A stretch of DNA of 30,612 nucleotides from an uncultured Eubacteriales bacterium (GTDB taxonomy: Bacteria; Bacillota; Clostridia; Oscillospirales; Acutalibacteraceae), in assembly GCA_934491515.1 (NCBI GenBank), contig CAKSTF010000018.1:1-30612 (forward strand), read 5' to 3'. This document shows, piece after piece, positions 16,261 through 23,601 of the stretch (positions are counted from its first letter, which is position 1; each line of letters starts with the position of its first letter). Position numbers and translations under genes: made by a program. The notes under the pieces are model-generated. The model was not told the DNA's origin, did no database searches, and saw nothing but the letters and a program-made list of their open reading frames with translations.

Positions 16261-17883
16261 TTAAACGAGTTTTGCATTGATCTTTGCGGCAAGTATCGCG
16301 TCCTCCGCCGATACCGAGCCGTCACAGTTTACATCGAAAACAAGTTTTTCAAGGTCTGTAAGCGCAAGGCCGTTCTTAACCGCCCTTATTATTTTTACGC
16401 AGTCCGCCACGTCTACTTTACCGTCCGCCGTGGCGTCGCCCAAGGTGTTTGAAACGGTAACGGAAAGCATATCCCGGTCAAATACCGATTCCGCTGCGGC
16501 ATCGTATTTATATGCAAGATAGGTATTGCCAAGCCGCATATAATATTTGCCGTCGGCACTGCCTGTTACGGCGGGTTTCATAAACAGATAATCGGTAGGC
16601 GACGTATCGGAATCGTCGTTCGTAATATCAATAAGATAGTTTTTGCCGCCGAAATGCAGTATATTCCACATGTGCGCGCCTAAAACCGAAATGTTTCCGG
16701 CCTGGCCTTCATAAAGATTGCCCGTTACCGAGATGCAATATACTGAATCATCGCTGAAATCGGTAAGATTGCAAAGATACTGGAATGCTTTGGCATAACC
16801 TTCGCAAACTACTTTTGTGTCGGGATTGCCGTCAAAAACATATATTAACTGCCACGGGTCGCCGTAGGCGATGCCGCCGGCTGCCGCAGGGTGATTATAG
16901 TCGGTAAGTTCGCATATTGCCGCTTTGTAAGCCGCAAGTTTTTCCGCGTCCCCAAAGGCGGCGTTTGCATTTACAATGCTTTGTGCGTTGTTCTTTGCCG
17001 TGTTTACCGCGCCGATTGCCGAAGCGTCGGTAAGGTCCTCCGAAAGACCGTATTCGTTTGTCTGCGTACCGCCGTAATAATCCGCCGATACCGAGAAAGA
17101 GAAGAGGAAATAAACGGCGCTTATTCCGCACGAATCATCGTCATAACCGAACGTATAGGTATATCCGCCGTGAAGTCCCGCAGTTTTATCAAACCAGTAA
17201 AGGTCGTACGGAAGATCTGCGGTAAGCGTATTAAGCAGCAGCGAATAAGAATCCGGCATACTGCCGTTGTAAAGATAACGGCTGAGCACTTCCGATAAAG
17301 CGCCTTCGGCCTTTTCGGAAGCAAGGTCTATCATTTCCTGCGTGGTGGAAGCGCCGAGCCCTTCTTTTGTCCAGCAAAGTTTATCGGAATCTTCGTCGCT
17401 TATGAAACCCGAAATGTTGATAAGATCGGTACCTGTGCTGCTTTTCGTGCCTGCAGCAACTTTTTTTACAGTTTCGGCACAGGAATCGTAAAGCGCTTTC
17501 ATAAGCCCGTCAAGTTTGTTTCCGCTTAAAACCGCCGAATATGCGGCAGGCGCCGCTGCGGCGGCATACCGTCCTGCCTTGCCGGTCTTTGCGGGTTTTT
17601 GTGTATTGCCCAAATACCCGTTAAGCAGGTCATCGTCCGAAAGGTCGCCTATGGTCGCCGGCGTGTCTGTAAAAACGCTGCCGTACATTTCGCCGCTGCG
17701 TTCCCGCTTTTCGGTATCCGCGGTAACGGCGTCCGGAATCGTGCTTACAGGGGATACGCCGGAAAGGTAAGCGGTTTCTGTTTTTCCGCCTTTGCGGATT
17801 GCAGTCCGCGGCAAAACAGAAACGGACAGCACGACCGCCGCCGAGAGCGCAAGGGATAAAAATCTCACTGTTTGTTTTTTCAT
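16261..17883 (-). CDS. Secreted transglutaminase-like protein with C-terminal dockerin
   Basis: A 540-residue exported protein. The N-terminus is a signal peptide (MKKQTVRFLSLALSAAVVLS, cleavage near residue 25-30). A spacer of unknown fold follows to about residue 300. A transglutaminase-like domain has the Cys-His-Asp triad in order: VVCEGYAKAFQYL (C360), GAHMWNIL (H404) and YLIDITND (D419). The last 60 residues are a type I dockerin with two Ca2+-binding loops (GDATADGKVDVADCVKIIRA and DVNCDGSVSAEDAILAAKI). The dockerin implies attachment to a cohesin scaffold at the cell surface. The catalytic domain could be a protease or a cross-linker. The ATG at 17883 follows AAGGGTGA; an upstream GTG overlaps that site. 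It has its own promoter at 17920-17948. Confidence 0.88.
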   Translation of the reverse strand: MKKQTVRFLSLALSAAVVLSVSVLPRTAIRKGGKTETAYLSGVSPVSTIPDAVTADTEKRERSGEMYGSVFTDTPATIGDLSDDDLLNGYLGNTQKPAKTGKAGRYAAAAAPAAYSAVLSGNKLDGLMKALYDSCAETVKKVAAGTKSSTGTDLINISGFISDEDSDKLCWTKEGLGASTTQEMIDLASEKAEGALSEVLSRYLYNGSMPDSYSLLLNTLTADLPYDLYWFDKTAGLHGGYTYTFGYDDDSCGISAVYFLFSFSVSADYYGGTQTNEYGLSEDLTDASAIGAVNTAKNNAQSIVNANAAFGDAEKLAAYKAAICELTDYNHPAAAGGIAYGDPWQLIYVFDGNPDTKVVCEGYAKAFQYLCNLTDFSDDSVYCISVTGNLYEGQAGNISVLGAHMWNILHFGGKNYLIDITNDDSDTSPTDYLFMKPAVTGSADGKYYMRLGNTYLAYKYDAAAESVFDRDMLSVTVSNTLGDATADGKVDVADCVKIIRAVKNGLALTDLEKLVFDVNCDGSVSAEDAILAAKINAKLV

Positions 17884-17919
17884 AAGGCTCACCCTTAAAT
17901 TAAATTTCTACTGATTTTA

Positions 17920-17948
17920 ATTCTACCACCGAAAAGACGATTTTACAA
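17920..17948 (-). promoter_or_regulatory. Probable sigma-A promoter for the dockerin protein gene
   Basis: On the minus strand, TTGTAA (17943-17948) and TAGAAT (17920-17925) have a 17-base spacer, about 37 bases before the start codon. Confidence 0.65.
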
Positions 17949-17968
17949 GTGCGCATTTGCCGTTTTGC

Positions 17969-17998
17969 TTGACAAATCGCTTGTGCGGAATATATACT
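17969..17998 (+). promoter_or_regulatory. Sigma-A promoter for the sugar transferase operon
   Basis: A perfect TTGACA at 17969-17974 and TATACT at 17993-17998 with an 18-base spacer (TATATA two bases earlier is an alternative). The start codon is 51 bases downstream. Confidence 0.78.
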
Positions 17999-18048
17999 GT
18001 ATAAATAATACAAAGGATAGTATTTTGCTTGAAAGTGAGGTGTGCGGT

Positions 18049-19437
18049 ATGCGCCTTTTTCTTACGCTTAGAAAATCGGTCATGTCGATAGTAAAGGCGT
18101 TTCTGGTCTTTGCCGTCACAACCGGATTTGTTCAGGTATGGACTTCAAACTACATGGAATCGGTATTCAGCAACAAGGGTAACTATGTTGTTATTTTATC
18201 ATATGTCCTGCTTTTTATGACATTTTCTACGCTGTACGGCGCTTTCGGAATAGGAATTTACCGTATACACGAGATAATATACAGTTTTTTCCTTGCAATA
18301 GTATTCACAAACATAATAATGTATCTGGAACTGTCGCTTATAGCGCGGCAGTTGGTGGAGGTTCTGCCCCTTCTGCGCGGCATTGTATACCAGCTTGCCG
18401 TGGCGGCGCTTTGCGCTTGCTGCGCGAATATAATATACTTTAAAACGCATCCTGCGCGGCGCGTGGTCTTTATTTTCAATAAGGATATAAAAGGCCTTGA
18501 ACTTATGCGCAAAATGGGCCGCCTTTCCGAAAGGTTTGTTATAGAGCGCGGCATAAACGCCGAACGCACCGACCTTGACGAGATAAAGCGACAGATAGAC
18601 AAATACGATGCAGTGGTTATTTGCGGAATAGATAAAAATATGCAGCGTAATATAGTATCGTACTGCTATTCGCAGCAAAAACGCAGTTATCTGCTGCCCG
18701 ATATTACGGACATAATAATAAACAACAGTTACAACATCCAGATAGGCGACACTCCCGTTCTTATGAGCCGCAACCGCGGTCTTACCACCGAACAGCGCGC
18801 CGTAAAGCGTATTCTTGATATACTTATATCCTTGGTGGGACTTATAATCGCGTCACCGATAATGGCGGTGTGCGCCGTTGCAATAAAACTTGACGACGGC
18901 GGCCCCGTATTTTTCCGCCAGAACCGCGTTACGGAAAACGGAAAGATTTTCAATATACTGAAATTCCGTTCCATGATAGTGGACGCGGATAAAGACGGCG
19001 TTAAAAAAGCCGTTAACGATGACGACCGCATAACAAAGGTCGGCAAAATCATAAGGGCGTGCCGTGTAGACGAACTTCCGCAGCTGATAAATATTCTGCG
19101 CGGCGATATGTCGGTAGTGGGTCCGCGCCCCGAAAGAATAGAAAACGTGTACGAATACTCTTTAAAGTACCCCGAATTTGAACTGCGGAACAGGGTCAAA
19201 GCGGGACTTACGGGTTTTGCCCAGCTGTACGGCAAGTATAACACCACGCCGGAAGACAAACTGCATATGGATCTTACTTATATAGAGACCTATTCGCTGC
19301 TTTTGGACCTTAAACTTCTGATACTTACCGTAAAGGTGCTGTTTATGAAGGAGAGTACCGAGGGCTTTTCCGAAAAGGAAAGCAAAACGGTTATTTCCGA
19401 AGATAATGCGAAAACGGAGGATAAAGATGGACTTTAA
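18049..19437 (+). CDS. Initiating sugar-phosphate transferase (polyprenyl glycosylphosphotransferase)
   Basis: A 462-residue membrane enzyme that transfers a sugar-1-phosphate from a nucleotide sugar to undecaprenyl phosphate, the first step of exopolysaccharide, capsule or glycan synthesis. Four or five membrane helices occupy about residues 10-155, then a CoA-binding-like middle domain (about 160-245). The C-terminal bacterial sugar transferase domain (about 265-440) starts with KRILDILISLVGLI and contains KFRSMIVDAD, DELPQLINILRGDMSVVGPRPE and the Gly-Leu-Thr-Gly stretch AGLTGFAQLYGKY. The ATG at 18049 follows GTGAGGTG; a longer in-frame ORF upstream would begin at the promoter, so I rejected it. 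It overlaps the nucleotidyltransferase gene by 11 bases. Confidence 0.93.
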   Translation: MRLFLTLRKSVMSIVKAFLVFAVTTGFVQVWTSNYMESVFSNKGNYVVILSYVLLFMTFSTLYGAFGIGIYRIHEIIYSFFLAIVFTNIIMYLELSLIARQLVEVLPLLRGIVYQLAVAALCACCANIIYFKTHPARRVVFIFNKDIKGLELMRKMGRLSERFVIERGINAERTDLDEIKRQIDKYDAVVICGIDKNMQRNIVSYCYSQQKRSYLLPDITDIIINNSYNIQIGDTPVLMSRNRGLTTEQRAVKRILDILISLVGLIIASPIMAVCAVAIKLDDGGPVFFRQNRVTENGKIFNILKFRSMIVDADKDGVKKAVNDDDRITKVGKIIRACRVDELPQLINILRGDMSVVGPRPERIENVYEYSLKYPEFELRNRVKAGLTGFAQLYGKYNTTPEDKLHMDLTYIETYSLLLDLKLLILTVKVLFMKESTEGFSEKESKTVISEDNAKTEDKDGL

Positions 19438-20302
19438 GGCTACCCTTGTGGTTATGGCTGCGGGAATGGGCAGCAGATTCGGCGGACTTAAACAGGTTGA
19501 ACCCATCGGACCGCACGGTCAGGCTTTGCTTGACTTTTCGGTTTATGACGCACTGGCGGCAGGTTTTACCGATGTTGTTTTTGTTATAAAACACGCTATT
19601 GAAGAAGATTTTAAAAACACGGTAGGCAGCCGCATAGAAAAGGTGGCTCCCGTTACATACGTTTTTCAGGAGACCGACGTTCTGCCAAAGGGCTATGTTT
19701 GTCCTCCCGACAGGGAAAAACCCTGGGGCACGGGTCATGCGGTTTATTGCTGCAAGGATGTTGTTAAAAATCCTTTTGCGGTTATAAACGCGGACGACTA
19801 TTACGGTAAAGACGCTTTTAAAAAGATTTACGGGTCGCTTAAAAGCGGCGCGGACGAATACTGTATGGTAGGTTTCCGCCTTGCAAACACCCTTACCGAA
19901 AACGGCACGGTGTCGAGAGGCGTTTGCGAAACCGAAAACGGTTACCTTAAATGCGTAACAGAGCGCACGAAAATAAAGGATTGCTGTTATTATGACGGCG
20001 AAAAAAAGGTTGAACTTTCTCCGGACACGGTGGTTTCCATGAATATGTGGGGATTTATGCCCGACTTCTTTTCCTATACGGAACGCGACCTTAAAAAATT
20101 TCTTGACGAAAAAATAAATGTTCCGAAATCGGAATTTTATCTGCCATTTATAGTTGCGGATATGATTGAAAAGGGCGAAAAGAAGGTCCGCGTGCTTGTG
20201 GCGGAAGAAAAGTGGTACGGAGTTACCTATAAAGAGGATAAAAACGCCGTTATCACCGCTATGAAAGAAAAGATTGAATCGGGCGAATATAAGGGATTTT
20301 GA
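19427..20302 (+). CDS. Sugar nucleotidyltransferase (NTP_transferase family)
   Basis: A 291-residue GT-A-fold enzyme that makes a nucleotide sugar from NTP and a sugar phosphate. The N-terminal LVVMAAGMGSRFGGLKQVEPIG is the nucleotide-binding signature (consensus LAAGxGxR with a catalytic Lys). VINADDYYGKDAF holds the metal-binding aspartates, and PWGTGHAVYC is conserved in the family. It differs from canonical GalU or RfbA in detail, so the sugar is not assigned. GGAGGA lies 7 bases before the ATG, inside the upstream gene, and the 11-base overlap indicates translational coupling. The simplest reading is that it supplies activated sugar to the transferase encoded just before it. Confidence 0.88.
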   Translation: MDFKATLVVMAAGMGSRFGGLKQVEPIGPHGQALLDFSVYDALAAGFTDVVFVIKHAIEEDFKNTVGSRIEKVAPVTYVFQETDVLPKGYVCPPDREKPWGTGHAVYCCKDVVKNPFAVINADDYYGKDAFKKIYGSLKSGADEYCMVGFRLANTLTENGTVSRGVCETENGYLKCVTERTKIKDCCYYDGEKKVELSPDTVVSMNMWGFMPDFFSYTERDLKKFLDEKINVPKSEFYLPFIVADMIEKGEKKVRVLVAEEKWYGVTYKEDKNAVITAMKEKIESGEYKGF

Positions 20303-20308
20303 TTTAAA

Positions 20309-20352
20309 TTTGCGCAGCATCGTAAAAACGGTGCTGCGCTTTTCATTTTTTT
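20309..20352 (+). terminator. Terminator after the polysaccharide gene pair
   Basis: A 12-bp stem (GCGCAGCATCGT with ACGGTGCTGCGC, one G-U pair) at 20312-20339 is followed by TTTTCATTTTTTT. Confidence 0.85.
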
Positions 20353-20367
20353 GATGTCTTCGGCATA

Positions 20368-20405
20368 AACTTTAACAACAGTTAAAGTTGCGCTGCACGG
20401 CAGCG
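20368..20405 (+). promoter_or_regulatory. Two consecutive hairpins upstream of the S1-domain gene
   Basis: A perfect 9-bp inverted repeat AACTTTAAC (20368-20376)/GTTAAAGTT (20381-20389) with an AACA loop is followed at once by CGCTGC (20391-20396)/GCAGCG (20400-20405). No T run follows, so this is not a normal terminator. It could be a DNA operator or a leader RNA fold. Confidence 0.45.
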
Positions 20406-20436
20406 TGCGGCGCGTACTAAAGAAAGGTAGAGAAAA

Positions 20437-21372
20437 ATGAAAGATTTTTACCCTGAAGGCATGCTTATAGGCACACCCGAAAACAGACACGCCCTCTCCT
20501 CAAGAGAAAGACTCACAGCCGCGGCAAATTCCGAAAAAATTCTTGAAGGTACGGTAGTAATGTGCGATACCGCGCACAATCTTATTGTGGACCTCGGCAT
20601 TATGCGCGGCGTGATACCGCGCGTTGAGGGCGCCGTCGGTATAGCAGAGGGCACAACAAGGGATATAGCCCTTATATCAAGGGTGGGCAAAGCGGTAAGT
20701 TTTGTTATTACCGGATTTGCCTCGGACGCACGCGGCAGGACCTACGCGCAGCTTTCGCGCAGAAAGGCACAGGAAAAGTGCCGCAGGCAGTTTTTATCGC
20801 ACCTGTCGGTGGGCGATGTTATAGACGCAAAGGTTACGCACCTTGAAACGTTCGGTGCGTTTTGCGATATCGGCTGCGGCAACGCCGCGCTTCTGCCGAT
20901 AGATTCGATATCCGTATCCAGAATATCGCACCCGAAAGACCGCTTTTGCGTGGGCGATAATATTCGTGTAGCGGTAAAATGCATAGAAAACGGAAAAATA
21001 ACCCTTACTATGAAAGAACTGCTGGGCACATGGCAGGAAAACGCCGATCTTTTTACGGCCGGTCAGACCGTTACCGGAGTTATACGAAGTATTGAAGAAT
21101 ACGGGATATTCGTAGAACTTACCCCAAACCTTGCCGGTCTTGCGGAACCGCGTCCCGATGTGTATATAGGTTCGCGCGCCTGCGTTTACATAAAAAGCAT
21201 AAATCCCGAAAAAATGAAAATCAAACTTGTTTTGATTGACAGTTTTGAATCGGAAGAAAAACCTCCCATACAATATTTCTTTAACGGCGACCATATAGAC
21301 GAATTTGATTACTCGCCCGAAAACTCGTATAAATGCATACGCAGTTGTTTTTGTGAAGAAAAGGCGCAGTGA
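20437..21372 (+). CDS. RNA-binding protein with three S1 domains (ribosomal S1-like)
   Basis: A 311-residue protein made of three S1/OB-fold repeats. One is at about residues 36-105 (EGTVVMCDTAHNLIVDLGIMRGVIP), one at 125-195 (VGDVIDAKVTHLETFGAFCDIGCGNAALLPIDSIS) and one at 205-270 (AGQTVTGVIRSIEEYGIFVELTPNLAGLAEP). The second and third have the classic FGAF/YGIFVEL signature; the first is more degenerate. Short S1-like proteins of this type occur in Clostridia and are thought to bind mRNA and assist translation or RNA turnover, but the exact role is not established. AAAGGTAG lies 9 bases before the ATG. The gene is alone between hairpins and the mrp promoter, and the hairpins before it could be an autoregulatory leader. 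Confidence 0.85.
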   Translation: MKDFYPEGMLIGTPENRHALSSRERLTAAANSEKILEGTVVMCDTAHNLIVDLGIMRGVIPRVEGAVGIAEGTTRDIALISRVGKAVSFVITGFASDARGRTYAQLSRRKAQEKCRRQFLSHLSVGDVIDAKVTHLETFGAFCDIGCGNAALLPIDSISVSRISHPKDRFCVGDNIRVAVKCIENGKITLTMKELLGTWQENADLFTAGQTVTGVIRSIEEYGIFVELTPNLAGLAEPRPDVYIGSRACVYIKSINPEKMKIKLVLIDSFESEEKPPIQYFFNGDHIDEFDYSPENSYKCIRSCFCEEKAQ

Positions 21373-21377
21373 TACTA

Positions 21378-21406
21378 TTGCAGTCGGCAGGTTTTTCTGA
21401 TATAAT
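21378..21406 (+). promoter_or_regulatory. Sigma-A promoter for mrp-trmB
   Basis: TTGCAG at 21378-21383 and a perfect TATAAT at 21401-21406 have a 17-base spacer, just past the stop of the S1-domain gene. Confidence 0.8.
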
Positions 21407-21411
21407 AACAG

Positions 21412-21450
21412 GCGGTGCAGGCAATACCATCGGGTTTTGCCGCACCGCTT
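21412..21450 (+). promoter_or_regulatory. Long hairpin in the mrp leader (terminator or attenuator)
   Basis: A stem of 12 pairs with one bulged A (GCGGTGC-A-GGCAA at 21412-21424, TTGCC-GCACCGC at 21437-21448) is followed by TTTAAAAA. It begins at about the predicted start of the mrp transcript. It may end transcripts of the upstream gene or shape the mrp leader. Confidence 0.5.
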
Positions 21451-21478
21451 TAAAAATACTGTTAAGGTGATGTTTAAA

Positions 21479-22306
21479 ATGTCAGAACATTCATGCGGCG
21501 GCCATTGCGAAGGCTGTGAAAGCGCGGGAAACTGCGAAAAGGAAAGCCTTTTGGAACCCACCGGAAAATTCAATAATATTAAACATGTAATTGCCGTTAT
21601 AAGCGGCAAAGGCGGCGTGGGCAAATCAATGACCTCCTCGCTTCTTGCGGCGGCGCTGCGCAAAAAAGGTCACAGCGTAGGTATTCTTGACGCGGACGTT
21701 ACAGGGCCTTCTATACCCAAATCTTTCGGTATAACGGCAAACGCCATGCAGGACGACCGCGGAATACTGCCTGCGGTAAGCAAAAGCGGCATTAAAATAA
21801 TGTCTGTTAATATGATGCTCCCCGATAAGGAATCGCCTGTAATCTGGCGCGGTCCCGTTATCGCAGGGGTGGTAAAACAGTTCTGGACGGACGTTGTATG
21901 GGGCGACCTTGATTATCTTATAGTAGACTGTCCTCCCGGTACTGGCGATGTTCCGCTTACCGTTTTTCAGAGCATTCCGCTTGACGGCGCCGTAATAGTT
22001 ACCTCGCCGCAGGACCTTGTATCGCTTATAGTTAAAAAGGCGTACAATATGGCGCGTATGATGAATATAAACGTTCTCGGAATAATAGAAAATATGAGTT
22101 ATTTTGTATGCCCCGACTGCGGTAAAAAGCACAGTATTTTCGGTGAAGGGTGCGATGCCGTAGCGGAAGAAACAGGCCTTAAAGTACTCGCGCGTATGCC
22201 TATTGACCCGGACCTTGCAAAACTTGCGGATAACGGCTGCGTTGAAAATTATAACGGTGACCTTTTGGACGGCGCGGTAGCCGCCGCGGAGGAACTCGCC
22301 GGATGA
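21479..22306 (+). CDS. Mrp/NBP35 family P-loop ATPase, iron-sulfur cluster carrier
   Basis: A 275-residue P-loop ATPase that carries and delivers Fe-S clusters to apoproteins. The N-terminus has a Cys cluster (C6, C10, C13, C19) like the NBP35-type extension. The deviant Walker A GKGGVGKS lies at residues 43-50. DADVTGPSIPK, VDCPPGTGD and the C-terminal CPDCGKKH (CxxC, bridging cluster site) are all present. I chose ATG at 21479 because AAGGTGA is 8 bases upstream; an ATG three codons earlier overlaps the ribosome binding site. The stop overlaps the trmB start as ATGA, so the two genes are translationally coupled. endonuclease III is a possible Fe-S client within the window, but nothing ties them specifically. 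Confidence 0.94.
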   Translation: MSEHSCGGHCEGCESAGNCEKESLLEPTGKFNNIKHVIAVISGKGGVGKSMTSSLLAAALRKKGHSVGILDADVTGPSIPKSFGITANAMQDDRGILPAVSKSGIKIMSVNMMLPDKESPVIWRGPVIAGVVKQFWTDVVWGDLDYLIVDCPPGTGDVPLTVFQSIPLDGAVIVTSPQDLVSLIVKKAYNMARMMNINVLGIIENMSYFVCPDCGKKHSIFGEGCDAVAEETGLKVLARMPIDPDLAKLADNGCVENYNGDLLDGAVAAAEELAG

Positions 22307-22968
22307 GGATGAGAAAGAAAAAGCACCTTAGCGAGCGCCTTTGCGCAGTTTCGGAACTTCTGTACATCTGCGAAAGCGAGGACCGTAATTTTAATTCGTC
22401 CGATACGCAGTATCTGGATATAAACGCTATCTTCAAAACCAAAAAGCCGCTTTTTATAGAAATAGGATGCGGCAAGGGCAGATTTGCCGTTTTATACGCC
22501 AAAGCACATCCCGAAATAAATTTTATTGCGGTGGAAAAGGTGTCCAACGTTATCGTTTCCGCCTGCGAACTTGCCAAGGCCGAAGGGGTGCAAAACCTAT
22601 ATTTTTTAAGAACGGCGGCGGAATATCTGCCGCGGTATCTTGAGCCCGAATGTGCCGAAAGAATATTCCTTAATTTTTCCTGCCCTTATCCTAAAAAGAA
22701 ATATGCGTCGCACAGACTTACGGCGCCGCACTTTCTTGAAGAATACAGGAAACTGCTGAAACATGGGGGAGAAATTCATCAAAAAACCGATAACCGCGGA
22801 CTTTTTGAATTTTCGCTTGAAAACCTGAGCCGTGCGGGATTTACCCTTAAAAATATCAGTCTTGACCTGCACAACAGCGATTTTGAAGGGAATATAATGA
22901 CCGAATACGAAGAAAAATTCGTAAGCGAAAATAAACCCATATACAGACTTGAGGCTGTAAATCCGTAG
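22303..22968 (+). CDS. trmB: tRNA (guanine-N7-)-methyltransferase
   Basis: This enzyme methylates G46 in the variable loop of tRNA, using S-adenosylmethionine. The 221-residue length is typical. The SAM-binding motif is PLFIEIGCGKGRFAVLYAK at about residues 45-63. VEKVSNVI marks the acidic end of strand beta2, and the family signature reads NFSCPYPKKKYASHRL, the clostridial variant of DPWPKKRH. It starts with ATG inside the mrp stop (ATGA). The stop codon is TAG, and its TA coincides with the left target-site copy of the foldback element; the G is the element's first base. The protein itself looks complete and ends EAVNP. Confidence 0.96.
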   Translation: MRMRKKKHLSERLCAVSELLYICESEDRNFNSSDTQYLDINAIFKTKKPLFIEIGCGKGRFAVLYAKAHPEINFIAVEKVSNVIVSACELAKAEGVQNLYFLRTAAEYLPRYLEPECAERIFLNFSCPYPKKKYASHRLTAPHFLEEYRKLLKHGGEIHQKTDNRGLFEFSLENLSRAGFTLKNISLDLHNSDFEGNIMTEYEEKFVSENKPIYRLEAVNP

Positions 22969-22993
22969 ACAAAACAATCAGGATACAACGATT
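22966..22993 (+). repeat. Left terminal inverted repeat of the foldback element
   Basis: Begins TAGACAAAACAATCAGG; 26 of 28 positions match the right-end repeat at 23493-23520. The initial TA is shared with the trmB stop codon. Confidence 0.85.
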
Positions 22994-23304
22994 TTTTTGG
23001 AAGAACAGCGCAGTTATCGGCTGTGTTGCCCTCCATTCGCAATACGACAGTATTACTCGGTCGGGACGCCTTGCCGCTAAAAGCGCTGTTTCTTACAAAA
23101 ATCTTCGACCGCATGACAAATGCCGATAGCGCAGTATGCTTTAAAATGTGGATTTCCGGCAGTATCCTTTGTTAAAAATGCGCGTTATGCGTTAGCATTA
23201 CCGCACATTTTTGCCGCGACTCCTGCTCGAAACTCTCATTTTAAAGTGCGAAGCAGTTTTGTAGCAAGAGAAAAAACTGATTTCGGCGAAGTTAAAAAAT
23301 GAAA

Positions 23305-23320
23305 GAATACTGACGTATTC
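23305..23320. repeat. Recurrent AATAC-TGRC-GTATT palindrome inside the element
   Basis: GAATACTGACGTATTC is a perfect 6-bp inverted repeat with a 4-base loop. Close versions occur at 23041-23054 and 23433-23446, so the motif is present three times within the 551-bp element. Confidence 0.7.
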
Positions 23321-23492
23321 TGAGGCTTTTTAACAAGACGGGACGGTTTTTTCTGCTCCAAAACCATGCTTCGTTATCGGCGTTTGTCATAGGCGAGAGA
23401 ATTTTTTTGCTTTTGAAGTCGAGGAGCGCAGGAATACTGGCGTATTTCAAGTGACGAGGCAATAAAAGCGGACAAATTAGCCGCTTGTCACG

Positions 23493-23520
23493 AATCGTTG
23501 TAACCTGATTATTTTGTCTA
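23493..23520 (-). repeat. Right terminal inverted repeat of the foldback element
   Basis: Ends TGATTATTTTGTCTA on the plus strand; it is the inverted partner of 22966-22993 with two mismatches. Confidence 0.85.
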
Positions 23521-23524
23521 AACA

Positions 23525-23564
23525 AAAAACACGCGCCGCATCAAAATTTGCGGCGCGTGTTTTT
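23525..23564. terminator. Bidirectional terminator between trmB and the M23 gene
   Basis: A perfect 15-bp stem (AAAAACACGCGCCGC at 23525-23539, GCGGCGCGTGTTTTT at 23550-23564) with a 10-base loop. It is separated from trmB by the foldback element and lies 37 bases from the M23 stop codon. Confidence 0.93.
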
Positions 23565-23601
23565 ATGCCCCTAAGCGATATTTCCGAGGGCGACTCTTCT
23601 T

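Larger units (their letters stand above)
22966..23520. mobile_element. MITE-like foldback element with terminal inverted repeats and TA target site
   Basis: The 28 bases at 22966-22993 and the reverse complement of 23493-23520 agree at 26 of 28 positions. Both ends carry TA, so the body is 22968-23518 (551 bp) starting GACAAAA and ending TTTTGTC between two TA copies. Further inverted pairs lie inside: 23041-23054 with 23433-23446 (13/14), 23113-23131 with 23372-23390 (17/19), 23139-23148 with 23237-23246 (10/10), and an apex hairpin 23174-23184 with 23202-23212 (10/11). The whole block can fold into one long imperfect hairpin with side hairpins. It has no convincing ORF and no transposase, so it would depend on an enzyme encoded elsewhere. 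It fills the gene-free stretch between trmB and the convergent M23 gene. Confidence 0.82.

Noticed and set aside
17965..18048. A longer N-terminus for the sugar transferase starting near 17965
   Set aside because: It would start upstream of the -10 box of the promoter, and a good ribosome binding site precedes the ATG at 18049.
19391..20320. A 309-codon minus-strand open frame over the nucleotidyltransferase gene
   Set aside because: Antisense to a clear conserved gene, rich in Phe, Tyr and Arg as expected of a shadow frame, with no family motif.
23120..23525. Small open frames within the foldback element
   Set aside because: They are short, lie on both strands within inverted repeats, lack ribosome binding sites and show no transposase motif.
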